NCBI GenBank assembly: GCA_004554255.1
Contig: SFNC01000019.1
Span: 1 to 25,732 of the forward strand
Reading direction: 5' to 3'
From: Bacteroidales bacterium
GTDB taxonomy: Bacteria; Bacteroidota; Bacteroidia; Bacteroidales; Muribaculaceae
DNA length: 25,732 nucleotides
This document shows positions 14,727 through 21,719 of the stretch, one piece after another; the first letter of the stretch is position 1; every line of letters begins with the position of its first letter. The notes under the pieces are model-generated. The model saw nothing but the letters and a program-made list of their open reading frames with translations, did not search any database and was not told the DNA's origin. The position numbers and the translations under genes are program-made.

Positions 14727-15755
14727 TTAAATGTCAAGTCTGCCAAATAACCCGAGAGTATCTGCGCGGTCCACTCCCAAGTGTCTGAAAGCAAGGTCCG
14801 TTACCTCGCGGCCACGCGGTGTGCGTTTAATAAAACCTTCTTTTATCAGGTACGGCTCATAGACCTCCTCAACGGTACCGGCATCCTCTCCGATGGCCGT
14901 GGCAATGGTGGTGAGTCCTACGGGACCGCCCTTGAATTTGTGTATAATCGTGGCCAGGAGCTTGTTGTCAATCTCGTCCAGGCCGTATTTGTCTATATTG
15001 AGGGCCTCAAGCGCGAAACATGCTATTTCGCGGTCAATGTTGCCGTTGCCCTTTACCTGCGCGAAATCGCGCACGCGCCGCAGCAGAGCGTTGGCGATAC
15101 GCGGCGTACCACGGGACCTGAGCGCAATCTCGCGGGCGGCATCGTCGGCAATTTCCACATTCAGCAGGGCCGCCGAGCGGCGCACTATGCGCGCCAGCAC
15201 GTCGTGGTCGTAGTATTCCAAATGGAACGGTATGCCGAAACGCGCGCGCAAGGGTGCCGTGAGCAGTCCGGAGCGCGTGGTGGCGCCTATAAGTGTAAAC
15301 GGCTTGAGAGTCAGCTGGATGGAACGCGCACCGGGACCTTTGTCTATCATGATGTCTATGCGGTAATCCTCCATCGCCGAGTACAGATATTCCTCCACAA
15401 CAGGTGACAGGCGGTGTATCTCGTCAATGAAAAGGACATCATTCTCCTCCAGGGACGTGAGGATTCCGGCCAGGTCGCCGGGTTTGTCCAGCACCGGACC
15501 GGAAGTTATTTTCATGCCCACCCCAAGTTCATTTGCGATAATTCCGGACAGGGTAGTCTTACCCAGACCGGGAGGGCCGAAAAGCAGCACATGGTCAAGG
15601 GCCTCGCCGCGCATCCGCGCCGCCTGCACGAAAACGCGCAGGTTTGCAACGACCTTATCCTGGCCGCTGAAACTGTCAAAGCTCAGTGGCCGCAATGCTT
15701 TCTCGAAATCGCGGTCGGGCGATTGGTCTTCGTTCCGGATATCGAAATCTTCCAT
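14727..15755 (-). CDS. ruvB: Holliday junction branch-migration ATPase RuvB
   Basis: Hexameric motor that, with RuvA, drives branch migration of Holliday junctions for RuvC resolution. The 342 residues carry every expected element: RPLSFDSFSGQ (22-32), Walker A GPPGLGKT (60-67), Walker B LFIDEIH (108-114), sensor 1 GATTRSG (157-163), the arginine-finger region LRARFG (169-174) and sensor 2 GTPRIAN (216-222). The C-terminal winged helix ends with TPRGREVTDLAFRHLG. ruvA and ruvC are not in this window. The start codon directly abuts the GT9 stop (15756), and the flippase begins 3 bp after ruvB, so expression is tied to the glycan genes. No SOS-type operator is visible upstream, because the gene has no upstream intergenic space. 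Confidence 0.97.
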   Translation of the reverse strand: MEDFDIRNEDQSPDRDFEKALRPLSFDSFSGQDKVVANLRVFVQAARMRGEALDHVLLFGPPGLGKTTLSGIIANELGVGMKITSGPVLDKPGDLAGILTSLEENDVLFIDEIHRLSPVVEEYLYSAMEDYRIDIMIDKGPGARSIQLTLKPFTLIGATTRSGLLTAPLRARFGIPFHLEYYDHDVLARIVRRSAALLNVEIADDAAREIALRSRGTPRIANALLRRVRDFAQVKGNGNIDREIACFALEALNIDKYGLDEIDNKLLATIIHKFKGGPVGLTTIATAIGEDAGTVEEVYEPYLIKEGFIKRTPRGREVTDLAFRHLGVDRADTLGLFGRLDI

Positions 15756-16847
15756 TTATATTATGGGCTTTTTGTTAATGTCCAGGGCAGCGAATGTTAT
15801 AGTCAGAGGGTCTATTGCCGCCATGCACGGCGGTGTGGTTCCCGGTTCCACAAACCGGCACGGTTTGTTGCCGAAAACCGAGCACGGGCGGCAGTCGCGG
15901 TGTATCTGTATGGTCTTGTGCCAGTCGGCGGCCATACCCTCGGGGTGCCACGGGCAGAACCCGGCCGCGGGATGTGTGGCTCCCCATACCGATACTGTCC
16001 TCGCTCCGGCGATGGCGGCCATGTGCATGTTGCCGGAGTCCATACATACCATAACGTCAAGATCCGACATCAGGGCCAGTTCTCCGGCAAAACCTATGCC
16101 GCTGCCGGCAACGCAACATACATTCTTGGACGTTGCTTTTTTGGCTATGTTTTCAAGTATTTCTTTTTCGGCTTTTCCGCCGCCGAAAAGGAATACGTGT
16201 GCGTTCCCGGTAGCCGCCACCATTTCCCGTACCGCGCGCTGTATCAGGTCTATGGGGTAGACTTTTCCGGCGTGGGCGGCAAAGGGTGCCACTCCTATCC
16301 ACAGCTCATTCTTCTGTTTGGGGCCGTGTATCGCAGAGTATAGCGAGGGGTCCGAGGCCTGTGTGTTATAAAGACCCCGGAAATGGCTGTCCACTTTTAT
16401 CCCTGCGGCACGGAATGCCCGGGCGTATCGCTCGGTTACCGGCGATATTTTCTCGCAATGGTTTGCACCATTGCGCACCAGGCGCTTTTTTTCGGCACGG
16501 GCCTTATCGAACACAGAAACACGCACACCCTTCAGACGCAGGCGTGCATCCAGCATCCAGGTGCGCATCACGCTGTGCAGATCCACAAACGTATCCACGT
16601 CCAGCTCGCTGGCCAGACGGTACATCCCGGCCAGGCCCTTGTACTCGTTTTTTAGGTCTATGCCGCGAACGGTAAGGTTCTGCGGAGCGTTTACAAACAG
16701 CGCGGCAAAAGCCTTGCGCGTCACCATCACAAACTGCATCTGCGGATTGGAGAGGCACGCGTTGTAAACGACGGGAATGGTAAGAGCTACATCACCGAGT
16801 GCCGAGAAGCGGACAATACCTACTTTATTTGCCGGCTTTTGCACCAT
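15756..16847 (-). CDS. Family 9 (heptosyltransferase-like) glycosyltransferase
   Basis: The 363-residue GT-B enzyme belongs to the LPS heptosyltransferase group, which builds lipid A-core oligosaccharide in the cytoplasm. The N-terminal strand and loop IVRFSALGDVALTIPV (11-26) is the signature. The ADP-sugar-side motif MDSGNMHMAAIAGARTVSVWGATHP (269-292) is complete. A C-terminal Cys set (C319, C322, C330, C341, in CRPCSVFGNKPC and beyond) is common in this family and may be structural. The start overlaps the end of the DUF4254 gene by 23 bp. No alternative downstream start would keep the first strand, so 16847 is retained. Its stop touches the ruvB start. The sugar transferred may be heptose or another residue. 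Confidence 0.9.
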   Translation of the reverse strand: MVQKPANKVGIVRFSALGDVALTIPVVYNACLSNPQMQFVMVTRKAFAALFVNAPQNLTVRGIDLKNEYKGLAGMYRLASELDVDTFVDLHSVMRTWMLDARLRLKGVRVSVFDKARAEKKRLVRNGANHCEKISPVTERYARAFRAAGIKVDSHFRGLYNTQASDPSLYSAIHGPKQKNELWIGVAPFAAHAGKVYPIDLIQRAVREMVAATGNAHVFLFGGGKAEKEILENIAKKATSKNVCCVAGSGIGFAGELALMSDLDVMVCMDSGNMHMAAIAGARTVSVWGATHPAAGFCPWHPEGMAADWHKTIQIHRDCRPCSVFGNKPCRFVEPGTTPPCMAAIDPLTITFAALDINKKPII

Positions 16848-17451
16848 AAAGAACAGGGTTGGTAGCCGGGTCGTTATACATCTTCATCTGTCTGTATACC
16901 TTCATGTATTTACGTCCGGCGGCAATGTCTTCCAGCAGCTGGTCAATGGCAGAAATCAGGTCGGCGCGCTGTTCGGTGAGCACGGCGAGTTTTGCAGCGC
17001 AACGTTGGCGGTGTTCCTCGGTAGCGTCTTCGCGGTCCACCTCGGCCTGCATGTGGTAAATCTTGAGGGCGAGAATGCTGAGACGGTCCAGTGCCCATGC
17101 CGGTGATTCGGTGTTTATGGTGGCGTTTTCCTGAGCGGCCACATCGGCATATTTGGTTCTGAAATATGTGTCAAGTTCCTCCACCATATCCGTGCGCACC
17201 TGGTTGGAACGGTCAATGCGACGTTTCAGTGCCAGCGCGGCAACCGGGTCAATCTCCGGGTCACGGATAATATCCTCCAGGTGCCACTGCACGGCATCCA
17301 CCCAGTTCTTGCTGAACAGGGTCTGCTCTATGCTCTCCTCGGGGAAAGGATTGGGACAGGGTGTGTCTACATTGTCGGTTTCGTGGTACAGAGATGTGGA
17401 TTCGGCGAAAATATCATAGCATTCCTGCGCTATGCTGTTTTTTTCTGTCAT
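16825..17451 (-). CDS. DUF4254 family protein
   Basis: The 208-residue protein is soluble, acidic and predicted to be almost entirely helical, without signal peptide or membrane helix. I recognise it as a DUF4254 protein, a Bacteroidetes family usually found next to a GT9 gene; no biochemical function is established to my knowledge. Visible landmarks are the segment NPFPEESIEQTLFSKNWVDAVQWHLEDIIRDP (33-64), with conserved-looking Trp and His, ALALKRRIDRSNQVRTDMVEELD in the middle, and a C-terminal YMKVYRQMKMYNDPATNPVLYG. It is the first gene after the promoter at 17483-17514 and overlaps GT9 by 23 bp, which points to coupled production of the two. A role as partner or regulator of the glycosyltransferase is inference. 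Confidence 0.82.
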   Translation of the reverse strand: MTEKNSIAQECYDIFAESTSLYHETDNVDTPCPNPFPEESIEQTLFSKNWVDAVQWHLEDIIRDPEIDPVAALALKRRIDRSNQVRTDMVEELDTYFRTKYADVAAQENATINTESPAWALDRLSILALKIYHMQAEVDREDATEEHRQRCAAKLAVLTEQRADLISAIDQLLEDIAAGRKYMKVYRQMKMYNDPATNPVLYGAKAGK

Positions 17452-17482
17452 ATAGTTAATTGTGATTTAGTTACTCAAAGTA

Positions 17483-17514
17483 CAAAGGTACATCAATTCT
17501 GCGAGAAATGCAAA
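17483..17514 (-). promoter_or_regulatory. Canonical Bacteroidetes promoter for the DUF4254-GT9-ruvB-glycan operon
   Basis: On the minus strand, TTTG (plus 17511-17514) is followed after 20 nt by TACCTTTG (plus 17483-17490), an exact -33 / TAnnTTTG -7 arrangement. The expected start gives a ~25-nt leader before the ATG at 17451. The -33 element lies inside the last codons of the MATE gene. No terminator separates that gene from this promoter, so read-through from upstream may add to transcription. Confidence 0.75.
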
Positions 17515-18830
17515 CGCGTTTCCCGCACAAAGAAGTACAGGTATAGTGCCGCGGCGGTAAACAGGCTTACAGAGAAAGACAGTACTATTCCGTATACACC
17601 TAAGTTACATGTAAATCCGAGCAGGAAGCTGGACGGCAGCCCCAGAATAAGATAGCTGAACAGCGCACACCACAGCATAGGCATTACGCGGGTGGTTCCG
17701 CGCAGCGCGTTGGCGAATGTTATCTGCGTGGCATCGCCGAGCTGATACAGCACCATCGGCACTATCAGCGACACGGCTACAGCAATTACGGCGGTATCGT
17801 CGGTGAAAACAGAAATGATAGTAGGCCCGGCGAATACAAATGTCAGCGATGATAAAACCATAATAGCCAGCATGATATGGTATCCGGCCCAGGCCGACCT
17901 GCGCATTGCGCGCACATCGCCGGTACCGGCCGAATTGCTGACGCGCACGGCCACAGCCGCGCCAATGGCATAGTAGACGCAGAAGCCCAGGGTTCCCATC
18001 ACCACTATCACCTGGAACGCCGCCAAAGGAATGGTTCCCAACCATCCGCACAATACGGCGGCACCGCTGAAAGCAGCCGTTTCAAAAGCCATCTGCAGCG
18101 ACACGGGCAGGGAGGTAAGCCATATCTTTCCATAGGGATACGGCCTGGAGGATGCGTTGCTATAGCCTTTTCGGTAGTCGCTGTACTTCTTTACATAGAA
18201 AAATACCGCTATCATGGCCGCTCCGGCTATGATACGCGCGGCAAAGGTGCTGATACCGGCACCGGTAAGCCCCATCCGCGGCATTCCGAATTTACCGAAA
18301 ATCAGTGCATAGTTTCCTATTACATTCAGCACATTCACCCCCAGTATTATCCACATGGGCGTGGAAGTGTTGTTGATGCCGTAGCTCCACTGGGCAAAGG
18401 CATTGAAAAGTGTCACGGGAATCATTCCGGCCAGACACAGCAGGTAATACGGGCGTATCAGCGGCAGTAGTTCCACGGGTTGTCCCATCCTGTCCACAAA
18501 GAAGTACAGTATGCCCATAATGGCAGTTACTATGCAGCAGAACAGCGTGTTGACGCGTACTGCGGTGCGCATCATGCGCCCTATGTCTGTGGTATTTTTA
18601 CCTGCCGACATGGCACCCACCAGCGGCGTGATTCCCATGGTGAAGCCCATGCATGCAAGCATGGCAGTGTTAAAGAAATTATTGCAGAACGAGGCAGCGG
18701 CAAGGGCCTGTGTGGAAAAGTGCCCCACCATCATATTGTCTACAAATCCTGTGACTATACTGCCTAACTGCCCCACAAGTATGGGTAGACCCAGACCAAG
18801 GATAGCTATGTATTCCTTTTTCAAAGACAT
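17493..18830 (-). CDS. MATE-family multidrug/Na+ (or H+) antiporter
   Basis: The 445-residue inner-membrane protein has about 12 helices in two homologous halves, as expected for MatE domains. The N-terminal half opens with LGLPILVGQLGSIVTGFVDNMMVGHFSTQALAAASFCNNFF, containing the VD-x-x-MVGH signature of NorM-like transporters. The second half begins with SLPVSLQMAFETAAFSGAAVLCGWLG. It exports organic cations or drugs in exchange for cations; the physiological substrate is unknown. It starts 6 bp after the stop of the six-helix membrane gene and is the last member of the nadA-to-MATE run. A promoter for the next operon begins within its final codons. A flippase-like role is less likely than MATE transport. 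Confidence 0.9.
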   Translation of the reverse strand: MSLKKEYIAILGLGLPILVGQLGSIVTGFVDNMMVGHFSTQALAAASFCNNFFNTAMLACMGFTMGITPLVGAMSAGKNTTDIGRMMRTAVRVNTLFCCIVTAIMGILYFFVDRMGQPVELLPLIRPYYLLCLAGMIPVTLFNAFAQWSYGINNTSTPMWIILGVNVLNVIGNYALIFGKFGMPRMGLTGAGISTFAARIIAGAAMIAVFFYVKKYSDYRKGYSNASSRPYPYGKIWLTSLPVSLQMAFETAAFSGAAVLCGWLGTIPLAAFQVIVVMGTLGFCVYYAIGAAVAVRVSNSAGTGDVRAMRRSAWAGYHIMLAIMVLSSLTFVFAGPTIISVFTDDTAVIAVAVSLIVPMVLYQLGDATQITFANALRGTTRVMPMLWCALFSYLILGLPSSFLLGFTCNLGVYGIVLSFSVSLFTAAALYLYFFVRETRLHFSQN

Positions 18831-18836
18831 CTATAC

Positions 18837-19598
18837 TTATCTTTTGGACATAGCGCGGAATGTGCGCCAGATAGCAAAGATTATCAGTATGGACAGTAAT
18901 GGTATCAGCCATGTATAAACACTGTTCATGGTCTCTCCCAGTGCCTCGTAGTTGATATTTGGCATGCGGTGCAGGCGCGGCGAATTCAGCGTGGTCTTTA
19001 CTACGTTTACGGCAACCACTATGCCTACTGCCATTCCTATTACGAAATTTGCGGCAATAGTAAAGAGAATACCTTTCATAACCGGGCTTTTGCGGGCCGC
19101 GGTGACCACCCACATGCAGATAGAGGCCCCGAAGATTATCTGGAGTAGCGAGCATATTGTGAATATGGTTGTATTCAGTTCCAGCGCGCTGAGGTTAGTG
19201 TCCGAAGACAAATCTGCGGCCAGTATGCTCTTGCCATATACTAATTGTGTTGCAATCTCGCAGGGTGCGAGCGCAAGAACTGGTAGGATAATAAGGCAAT
19301 ATACGGCCATAAAGGTGGATTTTTCGGCCGATGATGCCGGTATTGTCGCCTCCATCACATCATTGCGACGGATAGCGAAGACAATAGGGCCGAAAATCAC
19401 CAGATACTGCAGGAATCCGGTAAGTGTCATTCCTATCAATTCGCTCCCAAGGCTATTTGCTACCATGCTCATGGCAAAAAAGAGCAGCGAAATCAGCGGA
19501 TAGAACATTATCTGCCAGCGCAGACGCGATGTATAATAATTACCAACGAGAGTGGCACGTCTCAGAGAGTATTTCTCCGCTTTATCTTTATTATCCAT
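18837..19598 (-). CDS. Six-helix membrane protein, possibly ABC-2 permease-like
   Basis: The 253-residue protein has predicted helices at about 29-47, 55-77, 95-118, 144-166, 175-199 and 226-245, with both short termini charged and probably cytoplasmic. Between helices 2 and 3 lies RRNDVMEATIPASSAEKSTFM (77-97). The P-A-S-x-x-E-K pattern resembles a loop found in Bacteroidetes ABC-2-type permease-like proteins. That likeness is the only hint of family. No ATPase gene is adjacent, so a transporter role is unproven. It is 8 bp downstream of the PD40 gene and 6 bp upstream of the MATE gene, so the three are probably one transcript. Function unknown. Confidence 0.72.
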   Translation of the reverse strand: MDNKDKAEKYSLRRATLVGNYYTSRLRWQIMFYPLISLLFFAMSMVANSLGSELIGMTLTGFLQYLVIFGPIVFAIRRNDVMEATIPASSAEKSTFMAVYCLIILPVLALAPCEIATQLVYGKSILAADLSSDTNLSALELNTTIFTICSLLQIIFGASICMWVVTAARKSPVMKGILFTIAANFVIGMAVGIVVAVNVVKTTLNSPRLHRMPNINYEALGETMNSVYTWLIPLLSILIIFAIWRTFRAMSKR

Positions 19599-19606
19599 AT
19601 ACTCGT

Positions 19607-20833
19607 TTATCTTTTAGTTTCGTTTTTAATGAGAGCGTTAAGGCGCTGTGCCGCAGTGCGTCGCAGGCCCTCCAGACGCCGTTCGGCGGCAAGGATTTTA
19701 TCGCGCAGAGCAATGTTTCCGGCTCCGAAATCGTCGCGCATGGCGTCCAGTTCCTTCTGCTGGGACTTAAAGTTATTTACAGCAGCGAGATAGGACTGCA
19801 GCAACTGCTGCGAGCCGGAGGCACGGAACTGCGACGCCGAGGTATAAACCGTTCCGTTCCCAAGGGATATGGGACTGAAAGCACGCCCGTCGGCACTCTG
19901 CTTTTCGGCTGTTGCCTTCTCTAATATTTCATTGTAAGGCTCGGGGTCAAAACCCTCGGGCCACGTGTCTTTTACCGACGAGATAAACGCCACGTCCACA
20001 ATATCTTCCTTGTCGGCATCGTAGTTTACGCGTGTGCCGTTATTCGGAATAAACACGAAAATGCTCACTTGCCCCGGTGCGGCGGCACGGTCTGTCGCCC
20101 ACCATCCCAGGCCGGTGCCTTCGTCCAGCACATAAAGGTAGTCGTTGCCGGGCGAATTATATGGCATGCCCAGGTTTACAGGCTCCAGAAAATCGCCTTT
20201 CTCATCGCGGCGTGTCATGTAGATATCATAGCCGCCGAGCGAGGCTTCATTGTCGGCGTTATTGGCAAAATACAGTGTCGTGCCGTCGGCGGCCATAAAC
20301 GGATAGGCCGAATCACTGCCGGATTCAGTTCCCAAGTTTATGGCACGCGGCGTAACGCGTGTGCCGTCGTCAAGAATGTCGGCGTGCATGATTCCCAATA
20401 CACCGACACTGTCCTCAGCAGTATAGAAAACCTCGGTCCCGGAGGCGGGAGTAAATGACGTAAGCCTGCCCGTACCACCTATTTTGCCGGCATCGGCGCT
20501 GAGGCGATAGTGACTGAAGAATTCTGCCGAATCCACTGTAAGCCAGTCCAGTATAGTTATTTTCTCAACACGCCCCAGCATATTGCTGATTGCAATGGAA
20601 CGGTTACGTAGACTGCGCAACGCCGCGGGTTCGGCGTCCTTTTTCAATATCTTTTCCCAGCTCTCTATCACATTTTCCAGGCCTTCCAGATCGTAACTTA
20701 GTACGGCGTCCTGTCCTTCGCGAGCTAGGGTCTCGGCATTCGCCGCCGGCTTGCGCGCCCCTTTTTTTGGAGCGGCGGCGATGGCGGCGCCGGCACTTAC
20801 AGCCAATATGCAGAATATCAGTATCTTCTTCAT
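19607..20833 (-). CDS. Exported PD40 (WD40-like) propeller protein with C-terminal coiled coil
   Basis: The 408-residue protein has a signal peptide (about 1-20), a helical region (32-92), then TolB-type PD40 strands. The clearest are SGSDSAYPFMAADGTTLYFA (171-190) followed by GGYDIYMTRRDEKGDFLEPVNLG (200-222), and a further GNDYLYV...GLGWWATDR blade. The C-terminus (about 341-404) is a charged helix likely to form a coiled coil. Only a partial propeller is evident, fewer than seven blades. There is no OmpA or lipobox motif, so a periplasmic location is inferred. PD40 proteins in Bacteroidetes often accompany envelope or T9SS machinery, but no specific role can be given. Its ATG overlaps the queE stop (ATGA, 20830-20833). 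Confidence 0.78.
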   Translation of the reverse strand: MKKILIFCILAVSAGAAIAAAPKKGARKPAANAETLAREGQDAVLSYDLEGLENVIESWEKILKKDAEPAALRSLRNRSIAISNMLGRVEKITILDWLTVDSAEFFSHYRLSADAGKIGGTGRLTSFTPASGTEVFYTAEDSVGVLGIMHADILDDGTRVTPRAINLGTESGSDSAYPFMAADGTTLYFANNADNEASLGGYDIYMTRRDEKGDFLEPVNLGMPYNSPGNDYLYVLDEGTGLGWWATDRAAAPGQVSIFVFIPNNGTRVNYDADKEDIVDVAFISSVKDTWPEGFDPEPYNEILEKATAEKQSADGRAFSPISLGNGTVYTSASQFRASGSQQLLQSYLAAVNNFKSQQKELDAMRDDFGAGNIALRDKILAAERRLEGLRRTAAQRLNALIKNETKR

Positions 20834-21378
20834 TTAAAATCTACCAGTTTATGCGTTTGCAGGGACAATCTCCACCAGGGATGACCGAGTATATACTCTA
20901 TCACCTCGGCGGTGTTGCGGCACGAGCACGGTTGCAGAAATGCCGCCACACGCGGCTTGAAGCGTTCAAGTAGCTGCTCCACATCCTGATTCTGATATAC
21001 AACCTTCAGCTCGTCCACACGGTCTATGGCCCACGGCCCTTCCTTGGGCGAACAGGTCACCCAGTCCACGCCCTCGGGGACTGGCAATGTGCCGTTTGTC
21101 TCCACATGTATATACTTTCCGGCACCATGCAGTGCACGGCACAGCGCACTGTCCAGCGACAGCAGAGGTTCGCCGCCGGTTACTATCACTGTCCGCGCCG
21201 TATAACGGGATATTTCCGCTACTATTTCCTCGGCCGACATCATGGTGGATTTGCTGAAATCCGTGTCGCAGAACTCACAGTGGCGGTTGCAGCCGCTGAA
21301 TCTCAGGAATACAGCCGCTGTTCCGGTGTGATAGCCCTCGCCCTGTAGCGAATAAAATATTTCGTTTACGGGATACAC
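20830..21378 (-). CDS. queE: 7-carboxy-7-deazaguanine synthase (radical SAM)
   Basis: Converts 6-carboxytetrahydropterin to 7-carboxy-7-deazaguanine, the third step of the queuosine (preQ0) pathway. The 182 residues are at the short end for QueE. The start NEIFYSLQGEGYHTGTAAVFLRFSGCN is diagnostic. The cluster motif is the canonical C30-x3-C34-x2-C37, VTGGEPLL (70-77) is the SAM-binding GGE segment, and ETNGT and SPKEG motifs follow. The start is 10 bp after the queD stop, so the two enzymes of consecutive steps are made together. queC and queF are not in the window. The stop overlaps the start of the PD40 gene. Confidence 0.95.
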   Translation of the reverse strand: MYPVNEIFYSLQGEGYHTGTAAVFLRFSGCNRHCEFCDTDFSKSTMMSAEEIVAEISRYTARTVIVTGGEPLLSLDSALCRALHGAGKYIHVETNGTLPVPEGVDWVTCSPKEGPWAIDRVDELKVVYQNQDVEQLLERFKPRVAAFLQPCSCRNTAEVIEYILGHPWWRLSLQTHKLVDFK

Positions 21379-21388
21379 TGTTTATTCC

Positions 21389-21718
21389 TTAAATTTCGTA
21401 AGCGGCAAAATTGTCCTCGCTTTCCTGTATTTCGGCGCGGTAGCAGTTGGGTACGTTCTCTACCACCCAGCGGGCCAGATTCTCGGCGGTGGGATTGAAA
21501 TCAAATACATTATTGAGAATCTTGTGGTCCATCTTCTCGTTTAACATATCCTTGATATGCGAGAAATCCACAACCATTCCGTTTTCGTTCAGCTTTTCTG
21601 CCCTGCAATAGATAGTCATTATCCAGTTATGGCCGTGCAGATTGGAGCACTTGCTGCCATAGCTGAGGCTAAGGCTGTGTGCCGCTGCTATTTCAAGTCG
21701 CTTTCTTACAAAATACAT
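21389..21718 (-). CDS. queD: 6-carboxy-5,6,7,8-tetrahydropterin synthase
   Basis: Turns dihydroneopterin triphosphate into 6-carboxytetrahydropterin, the substrate of QueE encoded next to it. The protein is 109 residues, slightly shorter than E. coli QueD (121). The zinc ligands H14, H28 and H30 and the catalytic C24 lie in AAHSL and KCSNLHGHNW, and the DH pair of the catalytic triad is D64-H65. The family ending shows E-I-Q-E-S-x-x-N (96-103), with the pterin-binding Glu at 99. It starts 1 bp after the leuS stop, so it is almost certainly expressed with leuS. Confidence 0.95.
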   Translation of the reverse strand: MYFVRKRLEIAAAHSLSLSYGSKCSNLHGHNWIMTIYCRAEKLNENGMVVDFSHIKDMLNEKMDHKILNNVFDFNPTAENLARWVVENVPNCYRAEIQESEDNFAAYEI

Positions 21719-21719
21719 A

